Shown here in pieces: positions 21,677-30,057 of a DNA stretch of 64,000 bases (the first letter of the stretch is position 1; the number at the start of each line of letters is the position of its first letter). The notes under the pieces are model-generated. The model was not told the origin of the DNA. It did not search any database and saw nothing but the letters and a program-made list of their open reading frames with translations. The stretch covers positions 178,464-242,463 of the forward strand of contig JOBE01000010.1 in the NCBI GenBank assembly GCA_000717735.1, in the 5' to 3' direction. The DNA comes from Streptomyces griseoluteus. GTDB taxonomy: Bacteria; Actinomycetota; Actinomycetes; Streptomycetales; Streptomycetaceae. The translations under genes and the position numbers were made by a program.

Positions 21677-22711
21677 GTGACCACTCTTTCCCGGATCGGC
21701 CAAGGCCCCGCCGTCGTACGGCGGGGCCTTGCCCGGCATGTCATGGCCGCCGTCCTGTGTCTCGTCCTGCTCGCTCTCGCGCTGCTCGCCAGCGTGATGT
21801 TCGGCAGCAAGCCGACGTCCCTCGGCGACGTCCTGCGGGTGATCACCGGTGACGGCGACAGCTACACCCGTACCGTCGTCGAGAGCCGCTACCCGCGCAC
21901 CGCCCTCGGCGTCCTGGCGGGTCTCTGTCTCGGTGTCGCCGGAACCCTGATGCAGGGCATCACGCGCAATCCGCTCGCCGAGCCGGGACTCCTCGGCATC
22001 AACGCGGGCGCGTCCGCGAGCATCGTCGCCGCCACCGCGTTCCTCGGCGCCTCGGGACAGCAGCAGACCATCTGGTGGGCCCTCGTCGGCGCCCTCGCGA
22101 CCGGAGTCGTCGTCCATGTCGTCGGCACCGCCGGCGGCGGTGGCGGACCGGTGCGCCTGGTGCTCGCCGGTGCGGTGCTCTCCGCCGTCCTCGCCGCGTT
22201 CATCCAGGCCGTCGCGCTGTCCGACCCGCGGGTCTTCGACACCTACCGCTACTGGGTGGTGGGCGCGCTCGGCGGGCGCGGCTTCGACGCCTTCTGGGCG
22301 GTCGCGCCGTTCGCCGCGGCGGGTCTGCTCCTCGCCCTGCTGCTCGCGCCCGGGCTCAACGCCATGGCGATGGGCGACGACAAGGCGGCCTCCCTCGGCA
22401 TCAGTCCGGCCCGCGTCAAGGGCGCGGGCCTGCTCGCCGCGACCCTGCTGGCCGCCGCCGCCACGGCGGCCGTCGGACCCATCGCCTTCGTCGGCCTCGC
22501 CGTCCCGCACGTGGTGCGGGCGCTCGTGGGCGCCGACTTCCGGGCCCAGATCCTGTTCACCGCGCTCGCGGGTCCCGCGCTGCTGCTCTTCGCCGATGTC
22601 ATCGGCCGGGTCCTGCTGCGCCCGCAGGAGCTCATGGTCGGAGTGGTCACCGCCTTCGTCGGCGCCCCGGCCCTGCTCTTCGCCGTTCGTCGTATGAGGG
22701 GAGCGGCATGA
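21677..22711 (+). CDS. FecCD-type siderophore permease 1
   Basis: Integral membrane permease of the BtuC/FecCD family, about 344 residues with roughly nine to ten hydrophobic segments. Family motifs include SRYPRTALGVLAGLCLGVAGTLMQGITRNPLAEPGLLGINAGAS and the C-terminal GPIAFVGLAVPHVVRALVG, where the coupling helix meets the ATPase. The annotated GTG at 21677 is 16 bp after the lipoprotein stop. A strong hairpin at 21702-21730 falls inside the first codons, so an ATG at 21743 is a serious alternative start. It overlaps the next permease by four bases (ATGA), indicating translational coupling. No ATPase gene follows. Confidence 0.95.
   Translation: MTTLSRIGQGPAVVRRGLARHVMAAVLCLVLLALALLASVMFGSKPTSLGDVLRVITGDGDSYTRTVVESRYPRTALGVLAGLCLGVAGTLMQGITRNPLAEPGLLGINAGASASIVAATAFLGASGQQQTIWWALVGALATGVVVHVVGTAGGGGGPVRLVLAGAVLSAVLAAFIQAVALSDPRVFDTYRYWVVGALGGRGFDAFWAVAPFAAAGLLLALLLAPGLNAMAMGDDKAASLGISPARVKGAGLLAATLLAAAATAAVGPIAFVGLAVPHVVRALVGADFRAQILFTALAGPALLLFADVIGRVLLRPQELMVGVVTAFVGAPALLFAVRRMRGAA
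21702..21730 (+). terminator. 13-bp hairpin between binding-protein and permease genes
   Basis: AAGGCCCCGCCGT, a 3-base loop and the exact complement form a very stable stem 42 bp past the lipoprotein stop codon. Such hairpins after the first gene of a binding-protein operon usually stabilise or end part of the transcripts, giving more binding protein than permease. Here it overlaps the annotated start of the permease, which is odd. Confidence 0.7.
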
Positions 22712-23814
22712 AGACCGCCGACCGGACCGCCACCACGAACAGCGCCGACAGCGCTCCCGTGGCGCCGAGACGCGGGGCGCGGCCCGCGGGCCGCGGGGTC
22801 CTGCGGATCGGTCCCTGGGTCGCCGTGCCCGTCCGCCGCGCCTCCGTGGTCGCCGCCGTCGTGACGCTGCTGCTGCTCTGCGGGGCGGCCGTGGCCACCT
22901 TGTCGATGGGCAGGCTCGGCATCGCCCTGCCCGACCTGCCGTCGGCCCTCGCCGGTGACGCCACGGGCAAGAACGCCTTCGTCCTGAACCGGCTGCGCGG
23001 CCCGAGGCTCGTGGTGGCCATCGCCACCGGCGCGGCCTTCGGCCTCTCGGGGGCGCTGTTCCAGTCCGTCACCCGCAACCCGCTGGGCAGTCCCGACGTG
23101 ATCGGGCTGGGCGCGGGCGCGGGGGCGGGCGCCGCGGCCGCGGCCCTGTTCCTGCCCGACGTCCTGCCGGTGGCCGTCGGCGCGCTGCTCGGAGCGGTCA
23201 TCGCGATGGCCGTCGTGTTCCTCGCCACCGGCACCGGCTTCCGCAGCCCGGGCCGGCTCGTGGTGGCCGGCATCGGCGTGGCCGCGATGGCGACGGCGCT
23301 GACCCAGTACGTGGTGTACGCGGTCGAGCGCGACAAGGCCAGCGCCCTCACCGCCTACATCAACGGCAGTCTCTCCGCCCGCTCCTGGGAGGACGCGACG
23401 ACCATCTGGACGGTGCTGCTCCTCGCGCTGCCGTTCGCGGCCCTCCTGGCCCGGCCCCTGAGCATCAGTGAGATGGGCGACGACCTCTCCGCCGGTCTGG
23501 GTGCCCGTCCGGGGCGGACGGCGACCGCGGCGGTCGTGCTGTCGATCGTCCTCTCCGCGGGGGCGGTGAGCGTGGCCGGTCCCATCGCGTTCGTCTCCCT
23601 GACGGCGCCGCAGATCGCCAAGCGGGTCACCCGCAGCGGCGGTCCGCACCTGGTCATGTCGACCCTCCTCGGCGCCCTGCTCCTGGTCCTGGCCGATCTC
23701 ACGGCGCAGCAGCTGCCCCTCTTCGACGACCTGCCGGTCGGCCTGTACACGATGGCCGTCGGCGGCGCCTACCTGGGCTATCTGCTGCTCCGCGAGTGGA
23801 AGCGCCCCGCCTGA
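22708..23814 (+). CDS. FecCD-type siderophore permease 2
   Basis: Second FecCD-family permease, 368 residues. An N-terminal cytoplasmic stretch of about 40 residues precedes the first membrane helix. Typical motifs are LRGPRLVVAIATGAAFGLSGALFQSVTRNPLGSPDVIGLGAGAGAG and GPIAFVSLTAPQIAKRVTRSGGPHLVMS. Its ATG overlaps the stop of permease 1. The two proteins should form the heterodimeric channel that receives ferric siderophore from the lipoprotein at 20608. It ends 38 bp before a strong bidirectional terminator, so the ATPase that powers import must be encoded elsewhere. Confidence 0.95.
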   Translation: MKTADRTATTNSADSAPVAPRRGARPAGRGVLRIGPWVAVPVRRASVVAAVVTLLLLCGAAVATLSMGRLGIALPDLPSALAGDATGKNAFVLNRLRGPRLVVAIATGAAFGLSGALFQSVTRNPLGSPDVIGLGAGAGAGAAAAALFLPDVLPVAVGALLGAVIAMAVVFLATGTGFRSPGRLVVAGIGVAAMATALTQYVVYAVERDKASALTAYINGSLSARSWEDATTIWTVLLLALPFAALLARPLSISEMGDDLSAGLGARPGRTATAAVVLSIVLSAGAVSVAGPIAFVSLTAPQIAKRVTRSGGPHLVMSTLLGALLLVLADLTAQQLPLFDDLPVGLYTMAVGGAYLGYLLLREWKRPA

Positions 23815-23852
23815 CCCACCCGGTGCCTCGCCGCCGCGCGACGAGACACCCG

Positions 23853-23896
23853 ACGAGACGACCGGCGGTGCCATCCGGCACCGCCGGTCGTCTCGT
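23853..23896. terminator. perfect 20-bp bidirectional hairpin
   Basis: Two 20-base arms that are exact complements, starting ACGAGACGACCGG on the left, enclose a 4-base loop. It sits between the convergent permease (stop 23814) and the large gene starting its stop at 23900, and separates the siderophore locus from the next region. Confidence 0.92.
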
Positions 23897-23899
23897 GTC

Positions 23900-26800
23900 T
23901 CACCGGTCGCGCTCCCACGCCTCGGCGAACATCTCGTGGAGGGGTGCCGTCGGCAGCAGCCGTACGAACGGTGCGCGGATCTGGTTGCCCCACAGCGGGC
24001 GCACCCGGTAGGCAGCCAGCTTCACGGTCTCCAGCGGGAGGTGCGGGGCCTTCAGTTCGGTCCATTCGCCGGGCAGGAACAGCGTCCGCCCGGCCCGGGC
24101 CCGTTTGGCCTCCAGGACCGCGCCGGTCGCGAGGAGTTCCGCCCTGACCTCCGCGTGCCGCTTGGTCGTCCAGCCGTTCCACCGGCGCACGTTCCGGTCG
24201 GTGGGGGCGGCGAGCGTCGCCAGCTGGAGGTACAAAGCGGCAGCGGCCGTGCCGACGCCGAGCTCCTCCGCCGCGCGTGCCACCAGGTCCGGGCAGGACC
24301 TGCGGGGATCCGCCTCGTACGCGCCGACCGGGACGGCCCCGGAGACCGCCCGGCGCATCATCCGTTCGAGGCCGCCCCCGGCAAGGAGCGGCGCCGTCCG
24401 GTCCAGCTCGTCGGCGAGGTCGGTGACCTCGCGGACCCGCCGCCACGCCTCGGGGTCCGCCACCTCGGCGGGCCGCAGGAAGGCATCACCGCCGGGTACG
24501 CACACGATGAGCGGTCCGGAGTCGTACGCGGTGATGGCGGGCAGCTCGCCCTCCTCCTTCCTGCGGTCCAGCGAGACGGGGAGCCGTGCCGGCCCGAACC
24601 GCTCGGCGATCGCCTCCGGGGTGTCCTTGACCCCCGCACCGTCCAGCTCCAGGAGCAGTTCCGGCCGCGCCAGTTCGGACCGCAACCGCTCGTACAGTTC
24701 CGTGGCACCGGCCGTGGCGGGGTCGCCGACGGGCCGGTCGGTCCACGCCCACACGAGCGCGCTCGCGATCCGCCGGAGCGGGAGACCCACCGGGGTGCCG
24801 TAGGGCGGTTCGGTGCCCGTCGGCGGCAGGGCCCTGACCTCCACGCCCAGGCCGTACGAGGGTGCCGCGAGGTCCCAGCCGGCCGCGGGCACGGTCGCGT
24901 CCTCGGCGGCCTCGTAACCCCCGGCGAGACGGCGTGCCCACACCTCGGAGAGTCCCAGGTCCGCCTCCAGGGCGTCGGCGGCCTCGTCGCGGACGGCGGG
25001 CAGCGCTCCGACAAGACCGCTCCACACCCCGGCCATCCGCTCCACGGCCGCCTCGACGCCGCCGGGCCGCCACAGGTCCGCCGGGTCCTCGGGGACGGCG
25101 GCGGCCAGGACGGAGCCGCGGCCGGCGCCGAGCCGTCCCCACAGCTCTTCGTAGGACTCGACCGTCTTCGGACTCGCCTTGTACGGGGCCTTGCGGGCCA
25201 GGGCGCGGTCCGCCTCCCGGTCGGAACCGCCGACGAGACCCGCGACCACGAGCCTGGCCACCGCCCGGCGTACACCGGTCAGTTCGGCGAACCGGGCCGC
25301 CGCCGACTCCGGCACCGGAACGGGTCCGTGCGCCTCGATCGAGGCGAGCAGGGCCCGCAGACGGACGGCGTCGTCCCGCTCCACCCGCACGAGACGGGCG
25401 TCGGGCACGGCCGCCGGCACGGGGTCGCCGTCGGTGTCCTCGGCGGCGGGCGCGACGAACCAGCAGGCGGGCGCGCCGTCCCACACGGCGGCGGACGCCA
25501 CGGCGGTCCCGGCCTCCCGCAGGCCGTCGAGAGGTGCGGCCGCGGCCGTGCGGCCCGCCCACCACCGGCTGCCCGCACGGGCGAACGGCTGCTCGGCCCA
25601 GGTGTCCAGGAGCGCGAGCAGCGCGGCCCGCTCCGGTTCCGGGGTCGGCGCCGCCACCGCGCGCCAGGCGACGGCGTCGATCGCGCCGAGCAGCTGCGAC
25701 CAGTCATGCGGCGCCGCGGGCGGGGAGAGCCGCCGCACCTCCTCCCCGATCGTCCCGGCCAGGCAGGCGCCGTCGGCGGCCAGTGCGCTCAGCGTCGCCG
25801 GCAGGGCCACGTCCGGGCTCCTGCGCCAGGTCGCGGGCTGCCCGTCCACGAGAAGCCCGGACAGGGCGGGCATCAGCTCGGTGTCCGGGGCGGTCCGGCG
25901 CGGCGGGGCGGGCGGCGCCTCGGCGAGCAGGGTGACCCGCCGGTGCAGGGCGCGCCGCCGCTCCTCCACCCGGGCGGCGCGCCCGGCCACCGCCACGACG
26001 GCCTCGACGAGCTCCGGCTCGGTGACCTGCGGCAGGTGGCGTGCCACGGCGGCGCGCAGTGCTTCGGTGCCTTCGAGGGCGGTGGCCAGGAGCGCGTCGG
26101 CCGTCGGCTCCGCCACGGTCCGCAGGGCCCGGGAGCCCGCCGTGTCCCGGGTCCGCAGCAGGTACCAGAAGGCCGGGGGCAGGGCCACGCCGCGGGACGC
26201 GGTGACCCGGCGGTTCCGCTTCGTCCGGCCGTTCCGGGGCGAGTGGTGCCCGTCCAGCTCCCACAGCAGGCTGCCGTCGGCGGCGTACGCGCGCACGCCC
26301 GTCCGGGTCTCCGCCTCGGCGAGGACCACGTCCTCCACCGCGCCCTCCGGCGGCGCCCACAGTCCCCAGGGCTCCTGGCCCTGTCGGTCGATGTCGAAGC
26401 GGGCCTTGCGCCCGTCGATGCTCTCAAGCAGGTAGTGGTCGGGCGCGTGGTCGCGGTGCCGGGTGCGGAACAGCACCCGCGTTCCGACGAGTCCGTCGCG
26501 GCTGCCCAGCGGGGAGCCGGTCAGTCCGGCGGGCAGCGGCGCCAGCTGGAGGGCCTCGCGGGCCAGGGACATGCCCGCCTCGGACGGTTCGACGGCCGGA
26601 TCGGCGCTCGGGGCGCGGCCGGGGAAGTCCGGCAGCGGCGTCGCGCCGAGCCGCTCGCCCGTGACGGGGTCGACGACCTCCCAGGGCTTTCCGCGGTAGA
26701 CGGCGTTGGTCCAGACACGGGAGCCGTCGTGGAGTTGAAGCTCCTCCCGGTCGATCCCCTCCCTGCCGCCGGGCCGCACGACCCGCAGGCCGCCGTGCCG

Positions 26801-28807
26801 GCCGCCTCCGTCGGCGGTCTCGAACTGGAAGCCGTAGGCCCCGTCCAGGCTGCCGCCGAACGGCACCAGACCACCCCAGTCGGCGGGCGTGAACGGCTCC
26901 TCGGGGCGGTCGGCCCAGATCGCGGTGTCGCAGTAGTACGGGCTCGGTTTGAGGCTCCAGCTCACCAGGAAGGAGTTGCCCACGTAGTGGACGGCGACCA
27001 TGGTCGCGTCCTCCGGCACGGTGAACCGGCAGGAGCCCCGGACCCCGTCGGGCGCGACGGCGACGGCCCGGTCGCGTCCGAACACCGTCAGGACCGGCCA
27101 GGTGGAGGTCACACCGATCACTCCCGGCACACCGGCCTCACCGATCAGCCCGGCGACACCGGAGGCACCGGCGGAACCGGCGGAACCGGCGACGCCCTCA
27201 GCATCGGCGACTCCGACGGCATCGGGGCCACCGGCGGCACCGGCTGCACCCGGACCCTCGGCCGGCGCCTCTCCGGTCACCGGGCCGCCGTCGACCGCCG
27301 CACCCTCCGTCGCCTCCCGGACGGAGGCCGCCGTGAACTCCTCGTACACGGACTCCAGGGCCGGCCACGCCAGCTCCTCCGGCAGCCCGGCCGCGAGCGA
27401 GCGGCGCAGCGCGCCCGCCGCGGACACCTCCGCGAGGGCGTCGCCGACTCCGCCGAGGGCCGTCACCGTCGGCCGGTCGAGCAGGGCCTCCAGCTCGGCG
27501 ACGGCCTCCTCCGCCCCCGCCATGCCGCCGCCCCCGACGGTGTCGACGAGCTTGCCGACCCGGCCAGCCACCTCCTGCGCGATGCCCTCGTTGCCCGGGA
27601 GCAGCGTCACCGCCGACCCGGCCTTGCGTCCGCCCGACCTGAACCCGTCCGGCAGGAGTCCGGCGTGCACGGTCCCCTCCAGGCGGGGCCCGAACACCGG
27701 GTCGGCGGCGAGCGCGGCGAGGTCCCGCCGGGACCGCTCGCCCCAGAAGCGCATCCGGGTCTCCGGCCCCGGGTCGACGACGGCGACCCCGGCCGCCAGG
27801 CAGGCGTCGAGCACGTCCGCGTCGAAGCCCTGGTAGTAATGGCGGGTCGTATGCACGGTCACGGCCTCGCCCGCCGCCCGCAGGCGCGGTCCGAGGCGCC
27901 CGACGAGGTCGAGGAACTCCTGCGGCAGTTGCTGCCGTCCGACGCCGCCGCCGGACTGCTTCGCGTACTGGTACATGTGGACGAAGTGCCCGACCCAGCG
28001 GTGCAGTCCGCCCTCCGGCACCACCCGTCCGGCCTCCATCGCCTCCGTGGCGCCGCAGCCGATCAGCGTCCGCAGCCACGCACCGCCGTCGGTGACGCCC
28101 TCCGGGAAGACCTCGACGAGTCCGGCCGCGACCTCGTCGGTCGGCGGATGGGCCGTCAGGACCGGTTCGGCGGCGGTGAGCAGCGCGTCCGGCACGGACT
28201 TCTTCCTGGCCACCGACACGATCGCGCCCACCACCCGCGCGACCTCGTCGTCGCCGTGTCCCGCCGTCTTGGCGGCGGCCCGTACCCGGCGCACGAGATC
28301 CGCCGGCAGGTCCGCCTTCGATGCCGACCACGCGGTCAGGAACGCGCCCAGGGCCGCGTACGCCTCGGCGGGCTCCAGGGTCTCGGCGAGGAACCGCTGA
28401 TGGGCCCCGAACTCCTTGGCGGGCATGGCCCCGCCCTTGGCGAACAGCAGGCCGTTGGCCCGGCGGTAGGCGGGGTCCACCGGCAGCCCGTGCTCGGCCT
28501 CCGCGGTTCTCGCCGCCACGTACGCCCGGCCGCCGGGCCGGCTCCCGTAGCCGATGAGCCGGTGGCCCACGGTGTCCCAGAACCACGGCAGATGCGCGGA
28601 CGGCAGTCGCCGCGCCCGCCCTGCCATCGCGTCGACGAACGCGCCGGGCTTGGTCCAGGACCGGCTGAGCTCCGTACCCATGTCCTGGATCAGGTCGCGC
28701 GCCGTCGCGGCCGCGTCCGGGTCATGGGCGGCGACCCAGTCTGCGTACGTGGTCGAGACGTGCGTCCCGCCGTCGGCGGGCAACAGGGATGCGAGCGAGG
28801 CGATCAT
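23900..28807 (-). CDS. very large protein of unknown function (about 1635 residues)
   Basis: Function not recognised. No signal peptide, membrane segment or classical enzyme motif is evident. The first 450 residues look alpha-helical. Around residues 500-560 there is a low-complexity Ala/Gly/Val-rich segment with repeated GVAG- and GSAG-like triplets, probably a flexible linker. The following 350 residues are rich in aromatic and beta-forming stretches (for example WPVLTVFGRDRAVAVAPDG), and the rest is again helical with an Arg-rich C-terminus. Similar giant actinobacterial proteins are often annotated as DNA-binding protein or DUF4132; that is from memory and uncertain. An ATG at 28807 with GGAG nearby is chosen over one ten codons upstream. 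It stands alone between two regulons. Codon use is like its neighbours. Confidence 0.85.
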   Translation of the reverse strand: MIASLASLLPADGGTHVSTTYADWVAAHDPDAAATARDLIQDMGTELSRSWTKPGAFVDAMAGRARRLPSAHLPWFWDTVGHRLIGYGSRPGGRAYVAARTAEAEHGLPVDPAYRRANGLLFAKGGAMPAKEFGAHQRFLAETLEPAEAYAALGAFLTAWSASKADLPADLVRRVRAAAKTAGHGDDEVARVVGAIVSVARKKSVPDALLTAAEPVLTAHPPTDEVAAGLVEVFPEGVTDGGAWLRTLIGCGATEAMEAGRVVPEGGLHRWVGHFVHMYQYAKQSGGGVGRQQLPQEFLDLVGRLGPRLRAAGEAVTVHTTRHYYQGFDADVLDACLAAGVAVVDPGPETRMRFWGERSRRDLAALAADPVFGPRLEGTVHAGLLPDGFRSGGRKAGSAVTLLPGNEGIAQEVAGRVGKLVDTVGGGGMAGAEEAVAELEALLDRPTVTALGGVGDALAEVSAAGALRRSLAAGLPEELAWPALESVYEEFTAASVREATEGAAVDGGPVTGEAPAEGPGAAGAAGGPDAVGVADAEGVAGSAGSAGASGVAGLIGEAGVPGVIGVTSTWPVLTVFGRDRAVAVAPDGVRGSCRFTVPEDATMVAVHYVGNSFLVSWSLKPSPYYCDTAIWADRPEEPFTPADWGGLVPFGGSLDGAYGFQFETADGGGRHGGLRVVRPGGREGIDREELQLHDGSRVWTNAVYRGKPWEVVDPVTGERLGATPLPDFPGRAPSADPAVEPSEAGMSLAREALQLAPLPAGLTGSPLGSRDGLVGTRVLFRTRHRDHAPDHYLLESIDGRKARFDIDRQGQEPWGLWAPPEGAVEDVVLAEAETRTGVRAYAADGSLLWELDGHHSPRNGRTKRNRRVTASRGVALPPAFWYLLRTRDTAGSRALRTVAEPTADALLATALEGTEALRAAVARHLPQVTEPELVEAVVAVAGRAARVEERRRALHRRVTLLAEAPPAPPRRTAPDTELMPALSGLLVDGQPATWRRSPDVALPATLSALAADGACLAGTIGEEVRRLSPPAAPHDWSQLLGAIDAVAWRAVAAPTPEPERAALLALLDTWAEQPFARAGSRWWAGRTAAAAPLDGLREAGTAVASAAVWDGAPACWFVAPAAEDTDGDPVPAAVPDARLVRVERDDAVRLRALLASIEAHGPVPVPESAAARFAELTGVRRAVARLVVAGLVGGSDREADRALARKAPYKASPKTVESYEELWGRLGAGRGSVLAAAVPEDPADLWRPGGVEAAVERMAGVWSGLVGALPAVRDEAADALEADLGLSEVWARRLAGGYEAAEDATVPAAGWDLAAPSYGLGVEVRALPPTGTEPPYGTPVGLPLRRIASALVWAWTDRPVGDPATAGATELYERLRSELARPELLLELDGAGVKDTPEAIAERFGPARLPVSLDRRKEEGELPAITAYDSGPLIVCVPGGDAFLRPAEVADPEAWRRVREVTDLADELDRTAPLLAGGGLERMMRRAVSGAVPVGAYEADPRRSCPDLVARAAEELGVGTAAAALYLQLATLAAPTDRNVRRWNGWTTKRHAEVRAELLATGAVLEAKRARAGRTLFLPGEWTELKAPHLPLETVKLAAYRVRPLWGNQIRAPFVRLLPTAPLHEMFAEAWERDR

Positions 28808-28916
28808 GCTCCGGATCGTCGCACGCGCCACTGACACCGCCGTACGGCGGTCGCGGTCCGGCCCCGGTCGCGTGGGGGGTGGGGGGTGGGGGTCGAGGTG
28901 CTCAGCCTCCGCGTTC

Positions 28917-28930
28917 TGGGAGCGCTCTCA
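28917..28930. promoter_or_regulatory. LacI-family operator, upstream of the LacI gene
   Basis: TGGGAGCGCTCTCA is a near-perfect palindrome of the CebR/BglR type, 102 bp before the regulator start. It implies autoregulation. The same core recurs at 32831 and 32983. Confidence 0.85.
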
Positions 28931-29031
28931 GAACGGGGGCGGCTCCGGATATCCTGATCCACGCAGACCCACAGAACCGACAAGACCCGAACAGACCGCA
29001 GTCCCTACCCCGCAGTCGAGGAGCGCCCGCC

Positions 29032-30057
29032 TTGCCCGAGCAGACCACGGGGCCCCGCCCCACGCTGGAAGCCGTCGCCGCTCGCGCCGGCGTGTCCCGC
29101 GCCACGGCCTCCCGGGTCGTCAACGGGGGCGCGGGCGTACGCCCTCCGCTGGTCGAGAAGGTGCGCCGGGCCGTCGACGAGCTGGGTTACGTACCCAATC
29201 ACGCCGCTCGCACGCTGGTCACCCGGCGCAACGGCGCGGTGGCGGTGATCATCGCGGAGCCCGAGTTCCGGATCTTCTCCGATCCCTTCTTCGAGCAGCA
29301 GGTACGGGGCATCAGCCGGGAACTCACGGCGCACGACGCCCAGCTGGTGCTGCTGTGGGTGGAGGGACCGGGGGACCACGAGCGGATCGCCCGCTATCTC
29401 GGCGGGGGCCATGTCGACGGGGCGCTCGCGTTCTCGCTGCACAGTGACGACGCGCTGCCGGCCGTGATCGAGGGGGCGCGGATCCCGGTGGTCCTCGGCG
29501 GGCGGCCCGCGCCCGGCATCGACCCGGCCGTGCCCTTCGTCGACTGCGACAACCGCGGGGGTGCCCGCGAGGCGGTGCGGCACCTGGTGGAGCGCGGGTG
29601 CCGGAGCATCGCCCACATCTCGGGGCCCGCCGACCAGACCTCGGCCGTCGACCGGCTGCACGGCTACCGGGACGTCCTCATCGACGCCGACCCCGCGCTG
29701 CTGCGCGTGGGCGACTTCACGGAGGAGAGCGGCGCCCGCGCCATGGCCGAGCTGCTCGACCACCGGCCGGACGTGGACGGGGTGTTCGTCGCCAACGACC
29801 TGATGGCGTCGGGTGCCTTGCTGACCCTGCGGGAGCGCGGCGTACGGGTGCCGGAGGACGTGGCGGTCGTCGGCTTCGACGACATGGCGTCGGTGGTCGG
29901 CAGGACCTCGCCCGCGCTGACCACCGTGCACCAGGACATCGAGGGGATGGGCCGGCTCATGGTGAAGCTGCTCATGCGACGCCTTGACGGCACCGGGTCC
30001 GGGATCCCGGACTCCGTGATCACCCCGACCTCGCTGGTCCGCCGCGCCTCCGCCTGA
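29032..30057 (+). CDS. LacI-family transcriptional repressor of the glucan regulon
   Basis: A 341-residue LacI/GalR regulator. The N-terminal helix-turn-helix TLEAVAARAGVSRATASRVVNGG is followed by the hinge region (VDELGYVPNHAARTL) and a periplasmic-binding-type sugar-sensing domain that ends with VGFDDMASVVGRTSPALTTVHQD. A TTG at 29032 with GAGGAG ten bases upstream gives the normal short lead to the HTH. A palindromic operator lies upstream, and matching operators precede the GH81 gene and the sugar transporter genes. It therefore most likely represses beta-1,3-glucan use until an oligosaccharide is bound. Its stop codon lies inside a 16-bp tandem repeat array, and its end overlaps the convergent GH81 frame by 38 bp. 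Confidence 0.94.
   Translation: MPEQTTGPRPTLEAVAARAGVSRATASRVVNGGAGVRPPLVEKVRRAVDELGYVPNHAARTLVTRRNGAVAVIIAEPEFRIFSDPFFEQQVRGISRELTAHDAQLVLLWVEGPGDHERIARYLGGGHVDGALAFSLHSDDALPAVIEGARIPVVLGGRPAPGIDPAVPFVDCDNRGGAREAVRHLVERGCRSIAHISGPADQTSAVDRLHGYRDVLIDADPALLRVGDFTEESGARAMAELLDHRPDVDGVFVANDLMASGALLTLRERGVRVPEDVAVVGFDDMASVVGRTSPALTTVHQDIEGMGRLMVKLLMRRLDGTGSGIPDSVITPTSLVRRASA

Noticed and set aside
23936..28834. A 1632-codon open frame opposite the large unknown gene
   Set aside because: The composition is typical of antisense frames in GC-rich DNA, while the minus-strand protein has normal amino-acid use and third-position GC bias.
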